NCBI RefSeq assembly: GCF_000430785.1
Contig: NZ_KE387251.1
Coordinates: 24,889 to 88,888, forward strand
Direction of reading: 5' to 3'
DNA length: 64,000 nucleotides
Origin: Ectobacillus panaciterrae DSM 19096
GTDB taxonomy: Bacteria; Bacillota; Bacilli; Bacillales; Bacillaceae_G
The position numbers were made by a program, and so were the translations under genes. This document shows, piece after piece, positions 26,587 to 35,575 of the stretch. Position 1 is the first letter of the stretch; each line of letters opens with the position of its first letter. The notes under the pieces are model-generated. The model did not search any database. It saw only the letters and a program-made list of their open reading frames with translations, and had not been told where the DNA came from.

Positions 26587-27201
26587 TTAGCTAAACACTT
26601 GATGAAGACCGACCAGAATAAGAAGAATACCCGAGATAAAACTTGCTTGCTTTCCTAATTTCTCAGCTGCAAATCTTGCTCCCAAGTAAGCACATAACCC
26701 AACACATACGTAACTGAACGCTCCAGAAATGAGTGAAGTTACCCAAATATTAAGATGAGTGATACCCGCATCAAATCCACCAGCTAAATTATTTATGGAT
26801 AAAGCGATCCCCAATATGATGGATTCGATAAAACCTACTGATTTTGACGCATCCAAATCTGCTTCCTCAGGATTTTGTAAAATTTGTAATAACAGATTAC
26901 GATTAGAAGAGCGCTGTTTTACCTTTTTCTCAAACAATGGTTGACTTAATACCCAAATTCCAATGGCAACCAGTACAACCATGCCCATGATATTGCAGAT
27001 AAATGGCGGCAGCCACATAGACATCCAACCTCCAAAAAGCCCTCCTACAAGCGCAAATAGAAATCCCATCAGTGCAATGATGGAGTTTGCCATAAATGGA
27101 ATTCTAATTTTCTTTACTCCGTATGCAACGCCAACCCCAGCATTATCCAAATTAGATGCCATACCGATTGCAATCATTTGCAGTAAACTTCCAATATTCA
27201 T
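26587..27201 (-). CDS. ytaF: Sporulation membrane protein YtaF (MntP-like fold)
   Basis: 204 aa with six predicted membrane helices. MNIGSLLQMIAIGMASNLDN and ALSINNLAGGFDAGI are the paired Asn/Asp-bearing helices of the YtaF/MntP family. Related to manganese exporters; the role of YtaF in sporulation is not defined. The start is ATG at 27201 behind GAGGGGGG; longer readings have no ribosome binding site. Divergent from the XRE-DUF1232 gene. Confidence 0.85.
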   Translation of the reverse strand: MNIGSLLQMIAIGMASNLDNAGVGVAYGVKKIRIPFMANSIIALMGFLFALVGGLFGGWMSMWLPPFICNIMGMVVLVAIGIWVLSQPLFEKKVKQRSSNRNLLLQILQNPEEADLDASKSVGFIESIILGIALSINNLAGGFDAGITHLNIWVTSLISGAFSYVCVGLCAYLGARFAAEKLGKQASFISGILLILVGLHQVFS

Positions 27202-27341
27202 TCTAACCCCCCTCAACAAAATAAAATAAAATATAAGGTACTCTATTCGAAATGTTGAGGAAATGTGCTTATCCCTTACATATACTATTGATAAAACTTC
27301 AACAAATTTGTTATGTAGTAACACGAAAGGGTTGAACAGGG

Positions 27342-27983
27342 ATGTCAGAGAAAAATAAAGAACAAAACCTTGGTTTACTGTTAAAGTCATTGTTAAAGAA
27401 ACATTCGCTGTCCATGCGTAAACTTAGCGTACTCACAGGAATCGATACAGCAACCATCTCACGAATTGTAAATGGTAAACAACAAGCAAAATTGAATCAC
27501 TTACAACAATTTGCTTACCACCTAAACATTTCGCTAGAGAAGTTAATTGAGGCTGCTGGTTTTGATGTTGGCGGAAGAAAAGAAGAATTGCGATCAGATA
27601 TTCATTACTCAGTGGATAGCATTCAAGAAATCCTTGAATCTTTTAAATTAGTTGATACACAGTTTACTATGGCTCGTGTTGAGCAGGAATTAGCCAAGTA
27701 CGAACAATATGCACAAACAGAAGAAGGACATCGGATTATTTGTGAGGGTTTTAAGACGAAAGTTGAGCAAGTAAGTAGTGTGGGGCCATTTATCGAACAG
27801 TTAAAGCAAATGTATATTCAATATTGTGATGATGCAACTTTAACTACCGAACGTGCCATACTCGGAAGTGCGTTGTTATACTTTATTTTATCTGCGGACA
27901 TTATTCCTGATTATGTTTTTCCAATTGGTTATTTAGACGATGCAATCGCCGTACAATTTGTATTGAATCGTCTTGCGAAATGA
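27342..27983 (+). CDS. XRE-type HTH regulator with C-terminal DUF1232 domain
   Basis: 213 aa. HTH_3 domain at about 10-70 (MRKLSVLTGIDTATISRIVN), a helical middle, and a DUF1232 segment at about 165-205 (SALLYFILSADIIPDYVF, then GYLDDAIAV), which is hydrophobic and may touch the membrane. Divergent from ytaF with a 140-bp gap containing the palindrome AACAAATTTGTT (27301-27312), a possible operator. Target genes are unknown. Confidence 0.85.
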   Translation: MSEKNKEQNLGLLLKSLLKKHSLSMRKLSVLTGIDTATISRIVNGKQQAKLNHLQQFAYHLNISLEKLIEAAGFDVGGRKEELRSDIHYSVDSIQEILESFKLVDTQFTMARVEQELAKYEQYAQTEEGHRIICEGFKTKVEQVSSVGPFIEQLKQMYIQYCDDATLTTERAILGSALLYFILSADIIPDYVFPIGYLDDAIAVQFVLNRLAK

Positions 27984-28197
27984 GCAAGACAACCATACTA
28001 TGACAGCGTAATTTGAACGATCCCTGTCAAGTCTTGAAAAAAGTGCTTGTTTCCACAAAAAGTTTTGAGAAAAATTCAACACGCTAAAGTCACTAAGCCT
28101 TCAATTAAGTTAACTGATTTGTTTTTTATGTTGAAGCCTTCTCAACACTTTCAAAACATCGGGGTTAAAAACACGTATCGTATTTTGACTTGTTTTA

Positions 28198-28380
28198 TAT
28201 ATAAATGCAACTAAAAAAACGTTTCTTTTAGAGGGGAGAGAGCATCCGACTAAGCATAGAAGCGGTCAAACCCTTTTCGTGGCCCATGCAGGGAGAGAGA
28301 GAGAGGGAGTGAGCGCAGTTTCCCTGTTGTTCTACATGGCAAACGATAGATATATCAGAATAACAAAGTGAACTTATATA
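28198..28380 (-). mobile_element. MITE-like repeat R3 (subfamily B)
   Basis: Ends TATATAAATGCAACT and AACTTATATA inverted; core (minus strand) GGGTTTGACCGCTTCTATGC. Intact length 183 bp. Confidence 0.8.
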
Positions 28381-28702
28381 GAATGGTGTATATTCTATCA
28401 ATGTTGATTATTCAAAAATAGGCAGACTCCTCCCAAGGAGACCTCAGGATCGTTTAAGTACAAGAGTAAGAATATTTTTCATTTTATGGAGGAATTTAAC
28501 TTTTAATATAAAATACAGTAATATCATAGTTTTAATCACTTTGAAAGGAAGGTGTCAGTGTAAAGCTAAACAAAAAAATTGTATTAACAGTCACAGCACT
28601 AGCTGCCGAGAATTATAATAAAGCTTCTTTTTGTAGAGCCACACATAATAGATGAAAAAAGAGATGGCTGTTGATCTCTCTTCCCTTTTTACGACTATAA
28701 TC

Positions 28703-28887
28703 TATATACGAGTGAATTATCATTTCGACATGTCCATGTGCTATGTGCAACGAAAAGGGAGTATGATATACTTCTTCTCTTTGGTTTACCCTTGCATGAA
28801 CCACTATAAAGGTTTGACCGCTTCTGCACGTCGCCGGATGATCTCTCCCCACTATCAAAAGGCGGTTTTTTTATTCACTTGTATATA
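28703..28887 (+). mobile_element. MITE-like repeat R4 (subfamily A)
   Basis: Near-perfect 15-bp terminal inverted repeats TATATACGAGTGAAT / ATTCACTTGTATATA. Core GGTTTGACCGCTTCTGCACG. Best-preserved A copy. Confidence 0.85.
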
Positions 28888-29139
28888 AGTATTTAGCATA
28901 CAAGAAATCGAATTACATGTTTATGATTCTCTTCAACTGCTGCACATTTTACAGCTGACACTTTCACGTCTTATGTAGAGAAGCTTGATTTATCGCTCAA
29001 CACTTGTCATGTGCACTTTTCAACATAATAAACAATACATTTTTGAATGCTCGCTCGTTTTTAAGCGGCTTGTTCAAGGGCTCTCTAATGCATGATCCTT
29101 GTGTTGTAAGCGCATTCAATTGTTTAGGAGGGAATTTTT

Positions 29140-30102
29140 TTGAGGCACTTCACATCGCTTCTGTCAGGGTTGCTTTTGGTTTTTATGTTTGTTTTTGGGA
29201 ATGCTCAAGGGGCTTCTGCTGCAAGCACGTGGACTACACATTATTATGGAAGCGGCTTTTACTACAAAGTTTACGTTCCTAGTACTTACGACGGTAAATC
29301 TAACGTTCCCCTGATGGTCATGCTCCATGGCTGCCAACAAAATGCCAATGACTTTGCCAACGGTACGCAAATGAATTCTCTTGCAGAAAGCAAAGGATTT
29401 ATTGTTTTGTATCCTGAAATGAATTATGCAGCGAACCTTAGTGGTTGTTGGAATTGGTTTTACAAATACAACCAAGTACGTAATTCTGGAGAACCTGCTA
29501 TTATTAAAGGAATGGTTGACGAGGTCAAATCTCAATATAAGGTTGACAATAACAAAGTCTATGCCGCCGGAATGTCAGCAGGTGCATTTATGTCGACAAT
29601 TATGGGGGTAACATATCCTGATGTGTTCCATGCGATAGGTGTACATTCTGGCGGGGACTATTCTTATGCGTATGATGGAACAACTGGATCATTAGTTATG
29701 CTCTATGGAACACTAAACCCGATAGCTGATGGAAATACGGCATTTCAGCAAATGGGTGCCCATGCTCGATCTGTTCCTGTCATTAATTTTCATGGTAAAT
29801 CGGATGCCTTTGTTAACCCAATCAATGCAGATCAAACGATTCAGCAGTGGGCAAAAACAAATACAAACGCAGGCGTGAATATGGATGCAACGGCAGACAA
29901 AGTAACAAACGGACAAATAACCAATGGTCGCAGTTACACAATTTATGATTTCAATGATAGTAATGGTAATAACTGGATGAAAGAAGTGTTAGTAAACTCT
30001 ATGCGTCACACATGGTCAGGCGGGAGCTCGACAGGCTCCTATACAGATCCCACTGGGCCAAATGCCTCTCAAATGATGTGGGATTTCTTTACTTCTCATT
30101 AA
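29140..30102 (+). CDS. Secreted PHB depolymerase family esterase (alpha/beta hydrolase)
   Basis: 320 aa from a TTG start with AGGAGGG 8 nt upstream. Signal peptide at 1-27 (ending GASAAS). Esterase_phd family: LMVMLHGCQQNANDFA (oxyanion hole, about 58-73), nucleophile elbow GMSAGAFM (Ser about 146), Asp in HGKSDAFVN (about 227) and His in MRHTWSGG (about 288). Such enzymes cleave poly-3-hydroxybutyrate, feruloyl or acetyl-xylan esters; no PHB-binding domain is present, so the true substrate is open. Monocistronic. Confidence 0.9.
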   Translation: MRHFTSLLSGLLLVFMFVFGNAQGASAASTWTTHYYGSGFYYKVYVPSTYDGKSNVPLMVMLHGCQQNANDFANGTQMNSLAESKGFIVLYPEMNYAANLSGCWNWFYKYNQVRNSGEPAIIKGMVDEVKSQYKVDNNKVYAAGMSAGAFMSTIMGVTYPDVFHAIGVHSGGDYSYAYDGTTGSLVMLYGTLNPIADGNTAFQQMGAHARSVPVINFHGKSDAFVNPINADQTIQQWAKTNTNAGVNMDATADKVTNGQITNGRSYTIYDFNDSNGNNWMKEVLVNSMRHTWSGGSSTGSYTDPTGPNASQMMWDFFTSH

Positions 30103-30142
30103 AGAAATAGTAATCTCTACGAGTTAGTTTTTCAACAGCCTG

Positions 30143-30169
30143 AAAAAGGGTACCCCAAGAAGTACCCTT
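30143..30169 (-). terminator. Terminator of the His/Tyr-rich small protein gene
   Basis: AAGGGTAC / GTACCCTT stem with T-run on the minus strand, 37 bp after the stop codon. Confidence 0.7.
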
Positions 30170-30205
30170 CCTCTCTGAAATTTCTCGATGTTTTTTGTTT
30201 TTACA

Positions 30206-30379
30206 TTAGTAGCCGCTGTGATATCCATAGTAATGGTGGTGGTGATATGGATAATGGTGGTGATAGTAATATGGATAATGGTGGTGATGTGGATAATAAC
30301 CCATATGGTATGGATAGTGATGATGGTATTGGCCGTCATGATATGGATATGCTCCATAACTAGGTATTTGTCTGTCCAT
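30206..30379 (-). CDS. His/Tyr-rich small protein, possibly spore coat
   Basis: 57 aa, easily missed because of its length. It starts MDRQIPSYGAYPYHDG and then consists almost only of His, Tyr, Pro and Gly in repeats such as HHHYPYH and YYPHHHHYPYYYHHHY, ending YHSGY. CGGGGGGAA lies upstream of the ATG and a terminator follows the stop, so the gene is probably expressed. Tyr- and His-rich short proteins occur among Bacillus coat and crust proteins; metal binding is also possible. A 96-codon frame on the same strand in another phase is only a shadow. Confidence 0.75.
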   Translation of the reverse strand: MDRQIPSYGAYPYHDGQYHHHYPYHMGYYPHHHHYPYYYHHHYPYHHHHYYGYHSGY

Positions 30380-30483
30380 GTGTATTCCCCCCGTTCTCTA
30401 AACTTCTTAATCAAGATATGCGTCCAGTATCAAAAAGGTACTTAGGCAAATGCCCATCTAAGATGATTGGGCTGTATGAAAAC

Positions 30484-30523
30484 AAACAAGCAGCCAGCGC
30501 TAAAATCGCCAGGCTGCTTGTTG
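30484..30523 (-). terminator. Terminator of the MFS exporter gene
   Basis: ACAAGCAGCC / GGCTGCTTGT stem with TTTGTTTTC tail on the minus strand. Confidence 0.75.
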
Positions 30524-30531
30524 TATTACAG

Positions 30532-31776
30532 TTATATTTCTTCACTTTTTTTCAATGCGGCAGGAGAGCGCTTGAAAAGCGGAACGATGGCGAGTACACC
30601 GACAATAAAGAGCAGTGCCGCAGATTCATATATCGCCAGAAGCGAGAGCCTTTCTTTCAGCCATCCGCTGGTACTCATTGTGATGACCATCGTCCCCATA
30701 AACATCGGATTTAAAATGCCGTTGACGCGGCCGATAAAAGAAGCTTCCGTGTTCTGCAGAATCATCGTATTGATGCCGATGTGAATGCATGGCATAAACA
30801 AGCCGCTGATAAATTGCGCTGTAAGTGTCAGCCATAACTGTTCGGAAAGTCCCATCACTAAAAATCCGGTGGCGCTGACCGTCATTCCAAGGGCGAGCAA
30901 AAATTGGGGAGGAGTTTTTTTCGCCAATCCCATCGTAAGTCCGCCGCCTAAAATCATCCCGGCCCCAAATGCCGCCATCAGCCACTGCAGCTGCTCTTTC
31001 GGTAAACCGAGCCGTTCGGTAATAAGGAAAACCGAAAGCGGCTGTGTAAGCCCTATGGCTAAACCTGCCGCAGCAAAACAGCCGCCAAGCAAAGTCAGCG
31101 CCCGGCTATTCCGTACATAGCTGAACCCGGCCTTCATTTCCTGCATGAGTGTTGTTTTCTCTTTATTCTCCTCGCTCTCCCGGTCAGGCGGAAGGAATAT
31201 AAGCGTTGCGGCAGAAAGCAAAAAGGCGATTCCCATGATGGCAATGGCTGCACCAATGCCGTAATGCTGATAAACAAATGTTCCGATAATAGGGCCCAGG
31301 ATCATAAACACGGCGAATATTGTCTGGTACATGGACATGCCGAGCTGAATGAGCTCCTCCTTTACATGAAGCTTGAAAAGTTTCATTCCGGAAGGCTGCG
31401 AAAACTGCGACAGCACGGATGAAACAAGTGTGGCGAAGAAAATGACTTTCCAGCTCCCAAGCATGAGCGTCAACAATACAACAAAAATGGAGAGCGCGCT
31501 GAGCAAATCACACCAGATCATTGTGCGTTTCGGAGGCCACCGGTCAGCAAATGTCCCCCCGATAAATGAAAACAGAAAGATCGGAGCAAATTCGGCAACG
31601 GAAATGAGAGAGACCGCTACCGGGTTTTCGTTGGTTTTCTCGATCACGTATAACAAAATAGAGTAGTTGCGCACCCAAATGCCGATTTGGAGAAAAAACA
31701 CCGACATCAGGATAGTACGGATAACTTGATTCCGGAACAAAGCTCCCGTTGAAATGTCTGAATTTGTTTTCGTCAT
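30532..31776 (-). CDS. MFS transporter, DHA3-type (macrolide-efflux-like)
   Basis: 414 aa, 12 membrane helices, MFS_3 / DHA3 drug-exporter type. GGTFADRWPPKRTMIWCD at about 65-82 is the loop 2-3 motif of the superfamily. The start chosen is ATG at 31776 behind AAGGAGG. Likely a drug or metabolite exporter; substrate unknown. One 60-base line inside the gene (30841-30900) has about 53% GC against about 33% for a line in the neighbouring telA, so the gene probably has a different history. A 5' region of some 300 nt with several hairpins precedes it and could hold attenuation control. Confidence 0.85.
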   Translation of the reverse strand: MTKTNSDISTGALFRNQVIRTILMSVFFLQIGIWVRNYSILLYVIEKTNENPVAVSLISVAEFAPIFLFSFIGGTFADRWPPKRTMIWCDLLSALSIFVVLLTLMLGSWKVIFFATLVSSVLSQFSQPSGMKLFKLHVKEELIQLGMSMYQTIFAVFMILGPIIGTFVYQHYGIGAAIAIMGIAFLLSAATLIFLPPDRESEENKEKTTLMQEMKAGFSYVRNSRALTLLGGCFAAAGLAIGLTQPLSVFLITERLGLPKEQLQWLMAAFGAGMILGGGLTMGLAKKTPPQFLLALGMTVSATGFLVMGLSEQLWLTLTAQFISGLFMPCIHIGINTMILQNTEASFIGRVNGILNPMFMGTMVITMSTSGWLKERLSLLAIYESAALLFIVGVLAIVPLFKRSPAALKKSEEI

Positions 31777-32069
31777 AAAAAACCTCCTTATCCATCCGTC
31801 TGGACAGGGGGGCAAATCAAATACAAAAAGGCAAGCGCACCAAGTACTCTTGTACTCCCTTTTTGTCTATAAAAGCCCGCACTAATCCTATCCAGAAATG
31901 TTTTCGTTCTATACGAATCTTTTCTTAAAATAAGATTAGTAGATCATTGGCTTTATCGTCACCCTTCCGTTTCATAGTAATTTCATACTACTTTATTCTA
32001 TGCTAAGATTCAAGGAAAATTTGTAATTTAATGGGAAAAATGACTTATACAGTGAGGTACCAAGTTTGA
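31777..32069. other. Leader region of the MFS exporter with hairpins
   Basis: Minus strand contains ACAAAAAGG ... CCTTTTTGT (about 31870-31820) enclosing AGTAC-AAGA-GTACT, and a possible 16-codon leader peptide starting near 31976 without a clear ribosome binding site. An attenuator is possible but not shown. Confidence 0.3.
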
Positions 32070-32107
32070 CAAAAAGCAGCACGTTAATATTGACGTGCTG
32101 CTTTTTA
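32070..32107 (-). terminator. Terminator of telA
   Basis: AAAAAGCAGCACGT / ACGTGCTGCTTTTT, 14-bp stem after the telA stop codon. Confidence 0.85.
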
Positions 32108-32135
32108 TAAGTTCACTAAGTATGTGTATTATATA

Positions 32136-33245
32136 TTAATGTGATTTCACTATTCTATCCTTGGTTTGTTGATAGTTATTTTGCAGCTCTTCTAAACGAC
32201 GTTTACCATCTTCACGATTACGACGATTTTCGTCTTCAATTGCCTTTGTTTCTTCTAAACCTTTAATAATAATACCCCATGTTTGTTCAATTGTTTCAAT
32301 TTTAATACTAGAGGTACCAGCCAAACGTGCAATATCAACACTTTGTTGAGAAACATTTTGTGCATTACGTACTAACATTTCATTGGTACGTCTATCTAAC
32401 TCATTCATAGAATCAGCAACTAGTTTTTGACGTTTTGCAGCAATTGCATTAATTAATCCCGTCTTAAAGATCGGAATGGTTGTAACAAATGCAGAGTTAA
32501 TTTTAGCGATAAGTTTTGTATTTCCGCGTTGTAACAAACGAATCTGAGGGGCAGATTGAAATGCTACTTGTTTAGCCATTTCTAAGTCATAAGCTCGTTG
32601 TTCCATTAACTCTAGGGCGTTTCGAACAGAATCTAACTCCATTGCCGCGAGTTGATCGCCGGTTTCTGCTCTGCTTTCAAGCCTAGGGAGCATATTTGTC
32701 TTTACATCCTCAATTTTCAACTCTAATGCAACAATATATTTTTCTAATTGAAGATAGTATTTAAAGTTTTCTTCATACAATTTTTCAAGTGTCATAGTAG
32801 AATTTTTCATTTCTGTTTCATATTTCTTGATCTCAACATATACCTTATCGATTTCGCTCCCCATTGTCTGGTACTTATCCATAATTCGCTCAATAAACTT
32901 TTGTCCTTTTCCAAATAATTTCGAAAAGAACCCCTTTTCTTCAACGAAATCTTTGCTATCAAACTTATCCATGATTTTTCCTAAGCTTTTTAATAACGCA
33001 CTGGACTCTTCCATACTACTAGACTTAATCGTATTCAGAACCCGACCAGAAAAGGCTGAAATTTCATTTGCTGGTTCTTTTCCAAACTCAAGAAGTGAAA
33101 TTTGATCTTTTGTGTCTATCCCCTGAGACAGACTAACCACTTCTGTATTTTGCCGGAGCTGCGCCTTCACATCAGAAGTATTTTGTAAGACTTCTTCTTT
33201 TTTATCTAACGTAAGAGTTTGTAATTCATTTAAATTCGTAGACAT
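32136..33245 (-). CDS. telA: TelA/KlaA family toxic anion resistance protein
   Basis: 369 aa, the TelA family length, rich in coiled coil (about 125-260). Family segments include FFSKLFGKGQKFIERIMDKY (about 106-125) and FVTTIPIFKTGLINAIAAKRQ. Members sit in stress or toxic-anion (tellurite) loci; in B. subtilis the homologue YceH follows YceG as here. AAAGGAG precedes the ATG. The gene is 14 bp downstream of yceG, so both are one transcript with the HTH gene. Biochemical function is not established. Confidence 0.9.
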   Translation of the reverse strand: MSTNLNELQTLTLDKKEEVLQNTSDVKAQLRQNTEVVSLSQGIDTKDQISLLEFGKEPANEISAFSGRVLNTIKSSSMEESSALLKSLGKIMDKFDSKDFVEEKGFFSKLFGKGQKFIERIMDKYQTMGSEIDKVYVEIKKYETEMKNSTMTLEKLYEENFKYYLQLEKYIVALELKIEDVKTNMLPRLESRAETGDQLAAMELDSVRNALELMEQRAYDLEMAKQVAFQSAPQIRLLQRGNTKLIAKINSAFVTTIPIFKTGLINAIAAKRQKLVADSMNELDRRTNEMLVRNAQNVSQQSVDIARLAGTSSIKIETIEQTWGIIIKGLEETKAIEDENRRNREDGKRRLEELQNNYQQTKDRIVKSH

Positions 33246-33259
33246 AATTGTGTTCTCCT

Positions 33260-34882
33260 TTATGATAGTAATTTATGAAAGAGCTGCTTAAGCATAGAAC
33301 CTTCTTTTTTAAATGCTGAGGTTTCCTTTTGATATACCTCGTTAAAACTAACTTCTTCTAACCAATGACAATCAAACAAAGACGCATCAATAAATAACTC
33401 TATGTCATTTTCGGCCCGGGGATTATATACTAAGAGATCTACACCAAACTCGTTTAGTAATAACAATAAAGCTGCATCACTCCGAGTTATTTCTCCGTTG
33501 TTTCCGTTATTATAAATCATTACTCTTGGAACCTCTTGTGAATAATCAAATTGTTGCAACAGACGGATAACTTCCTCAGGCAAGTCCATTGCTTGTGTAA
33601 ACAAATACAGTTTGACTTGTTCTTTATTTTCGTGTTCTAAGGGTTTTATTAGCGCTTTCTCAACGTATCTAGATATAGCTGCAGCTAAGCCTAGTTGCAA
33701 TCCATCTGGTAGTTTTTTACACATCCACCAATTTGCTTTTATCATTTTCTCAGGATCTAGTCTTCCATTACTGAGCGCATTCTGATAATGATATTGCTGG
33801 TTTCCCTTAACGGAATGGGCAAACGGAAATGATGTGAATACAGTAGCCAGGTCACCTTTCGCTAATTCATGAACCCTATTCCAATATTCCTTTTTATTTA
33901 AAGAGATTCCCAAAACCTTTGCAAAGAGATTTGGGATATAAACTGTATTGTTTTTCACTTCAAAATTAGGTCGAATAAATGCTTTCTCTCTCGAGATAAG
34001 TAATAATTCATCGTAGGTTGTCTTTAAAGTGATAGCTTGCGTGCAATAGGAACGAAATTGCCACGATTTATAAAGTAAGGAGTCGTCAGAATGTAAAACT
34101 TGCTCCATTTCCCTTGTTGCTTTCTTTGCTATAGTAGACTTTCGTATAGGCTTCATGTCAGGGAACGGAACTACTTGTATGGTAGTTGGATACATATATA
34201 TTGGTGTAACCTCTTTATCTACTTCACTTAATATATCCTTCCCTCCTGGATGGAATAATAATACGTCAAATCCAAGTTTGATAAGAAAATAAAGAAAGTA
34301 AGCCTCACTTTTATTTGCATCTCCATACCAGACAATTCTAGGTATTTCATGTCTGAAATCCGTTTTATTTACCCAATTGTTTATATGATTCCATGACCAT
34401 TTTACTGTATCTACTATAAATCTTCGAAAATCGGGATGGAGTAAACTTTGATGGTTTTCTTTAAATAGATTTAACAGATTTATATATTCTTCCCGAAAAT
34501 GACGATAAAAATCTTGATTCTCTTTTAATGGCAGAAGTTGAGCTCCTTCCATAAAAGCAACAAACCTTTTTGCCGATAGTCCTTTTTCCACATTATGTAT
34601 ATTGAAGATGTTTTGAATAGCTTGTAACCTCTCGTTCTCTATTCTTTTATCTAATTCTTGACTTAAAAGATGGATAGGCACATCACTCTCGTGAACCAAT
34701 TCAAATAAAAACTCTAGGTACTCTTCTTCATCAAGTAAACACCCTAAAAATTGACCTGTTACTTGTATATACGTTAGGTTACTTTCATTACATTCATATT
34801 GACCCCTATGAGGTAAAGCAGCGTGTAAAAGAGATTTCCAATCGTTCTGATGTATGTCTACTTTTATAGGTTGGATATTCAC
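33260..34882 (-). CDS. yceG: YceG family protein (tellurite/stress resistance cluster component)
   Basis: 540 aa, close to B. subtilis YceG (about 537 aa), which is likewise followed by a TelA homologue. GTG start with TGAGGT upstream. The protein has paired segments in the middle and C-terminal parts that look like two similar Rossmann-like halves (PRIVWYGDANKSEAYFLYFL near 180 and VPRVMIYNNGNNGEITRSDA near 455), each followed by a hydrophobic strand and FDVLLF/VDLLVY. No catalytic motif is recognised. Soluble, no signal peptide. TerD-type genes that often accompany it are not present here. Confidence 0.85.
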   Translation of the reverse strand: MNIQPIKVDIHQNDWKSLLHAALPHRGQYECNESNLTYIQVTGQFLGCLLDEEEYLEFLFELVHESDVPIHLLSQELDKRIENERLQAIQNIFNIHNVEKGLSAKRFVAFMEGAQLLPLKENQDFYRHFREEYINLLNLFKENHQSLLHPDFRRFIVDTVKWSWNHINNWVNKTDFRHEIPRIVWYGDANKSEAYFLYFLIKLGFDVLLFHPGGKDILSEVDKEVTPIYMYPTTIQVVPFPDMKPIRKSTIAKKATREMEQVLHSDDSLLYKSWQFRSYCTQAITLKTTYDELLLISREKAFIRPNFEVKNNTVYIPNLFAKVLGISLNKKEYWNRVHELAKGDLATVFTSFPFAHSVKGNQQYHYQNALSNGRLDPEKMIKANWWMCKKLPDGLQLGLAAAISRYVEKALIKPLEHENKEQVKLYLFTQAMDLPEEVIRLLQQFDYSQEVPRVMIYNNGNNGEITRSDAALLLLLNEFGVDLLVYNPRAENDIELFIDASLFDCHWLEEVSFNEVYQKETSAFKKEGSMLKQLFHKLLS

Positions 34883-34888
34883 AATACC

Positions 34889-35161
34889 TCAGTCCCTTTC
34901 ATCATCCATCTTTCCTTTTTTGTAGTTTTTAGGAAGGCCAAACACTCTTATCATCCCTTCTCTTGTTACTGCGTAGGAAGTTCCAAATTTCCGAATGGTT
35001 CCCAAAGGAAAATCTTTTACTCTTTTCCTTAGGGTAGAACCATTTATGCCCCATTCTGTCACTGCTTCATGGGAACTTAGAATGTTAGGATCCATTAGAT
35101 TGAGTTCGTTAACTTGTTCATCTTCAGTAGCCAAGGCAGCAGGATTTTTGAATTGTTTCAT
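34889..35161 (-). CDS. Small helix-turn-helix protein
   Basis: 90 aa. A helix-turn-helix core (about 28-78: SSHEAVTEWGINGSTLRKRV, then IRKFGTSYAVTREGMIRVFG) resembles small excisionase/MerR-like DNA-binding domains. GGAGGTGAT precedes the ATG. It is the first gene of the HTH-yceG-telA transcript, 6 bp before yceG, so it may be the regulator of that operon. Confidence 0.75.
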   Translation of the reverse strand: MKQFKNPAALATEDEQVNELNLMDPNILSSHEAVTEWGINGSTLRKRVKDFPLGTIRKFGTSYAVTREGMIRVFGLPKNYKKGKMDDERD

Positions 35162-35287
35162 AATGTATCACCTCCAGTCATCAGCCATAAAATTATAGAA
35201 ATTGTGATTAATAAATTAATCTCGAATAATATCTACTCCATCCGTGCATACTAATAGAATATAGAATTGCTCTGGAGGTTTATAAAT

Positions 35288-35524
35288 ATGATGAAGTATA
35301 GGTTCAATCGAAAAACTTCCAAAGAGGAAATAGAACTTGCCCAAGAAATCCTTATGTCAAAAATAATTCGGATCATTGAATGTTTAGGTTTTTCATGGGT
35401 TTTATTTATTGTTATAGAGTCGTTCCTGCATCCTAAGCTAAAGTTTTGGATTATTTATTTGTTTTCCCTAATTGTAGTAGTATTTCTTTATTCACTCAGT
35501 AAGATAAGGATAAGCAGCAAATAA
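35288..35524 (+). CDS. Small membrane protein, two predicted helices
   Basis: 78 aa. A basic, helical N-terminus (MMKYRFNRKTSKEEIELAQE) is followed by two hydrophobic helices (about 33-50 and 56-73) and a short basic tail. The start is ATG at 35288, 9 nt after GGAGG; a TTG further upstream lies before that ribosome binding site. No family recognised. Divergent from the HTH-yceG-telA operon. Confidence 0.6.
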   Translation: MMKYRFNRKTSKEEIELAQEILMSKIIRIIECLGFSWVLFIVIESFLHPKLKFWIIYLFSLIVVVFLYSLSKIRISSK

Positions 35525-35547
35525 TTATCGTTTAGATGTAAAACTAT

Positions 35548-35570
35548 AATAAAAGGGAGATCGCTCTCCC
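35548..35570 (-). terminator. Terminator of the 73-aa membrane protein gene
   Basis: GGGAGA / TCTCCC stem with TTTTATTAT tail on the minus strand. Confidence 0.6.
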
Positions 35571-35575
35571 TCCCT

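Larger units (their letters stand above)
27984..29139. other. Long gene-free region with two MITE copies
   Basis: Contains R3 (28198-28380) and R4 (28703-28887). Between them, 28563-28652 reads KLNKKIVLTVTALAA, a signal-peptide-like stretch after AAGGAAGG but without a start codon (GTA), ending in a stop after 30 codons; probably the remains of a secreted-protein gene. Nothing else seen. Confidence 0.5.

Noticed and set aside
26372-26590. Open frames with the shared peptide FFSLVYPCMNHYKGLTASAR (also at 28652-28888 and 37191-37514)
   Set aside because: They lie inside MITE-like repeats R2, R4 and R6 and owe their similarity to the repeat DNA; no ribosome binding site or protein-like conservation beyond the repeat.
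28563-28652. Short secreted protein gene reading KLNKKIVLTVTALAA
   Set aside because: No valid start codon and only 30 codons; recorded as a likely remnant only.
30124-30414. 96-codon frame rich in Ile/Thr/His on the minus strand
   Set aside because: Out-of-phase shadow of the His/Tyr-rich 57-aa gene, which has the better ribosome binding site.
31870-31980. Leader peptide and attenuator before the MFS exporter
   Set aside because: No ribosome binding site for the 16-codon frame and the hairpin stem is mostly A-T; not strong enough for a feature call beyond a note.
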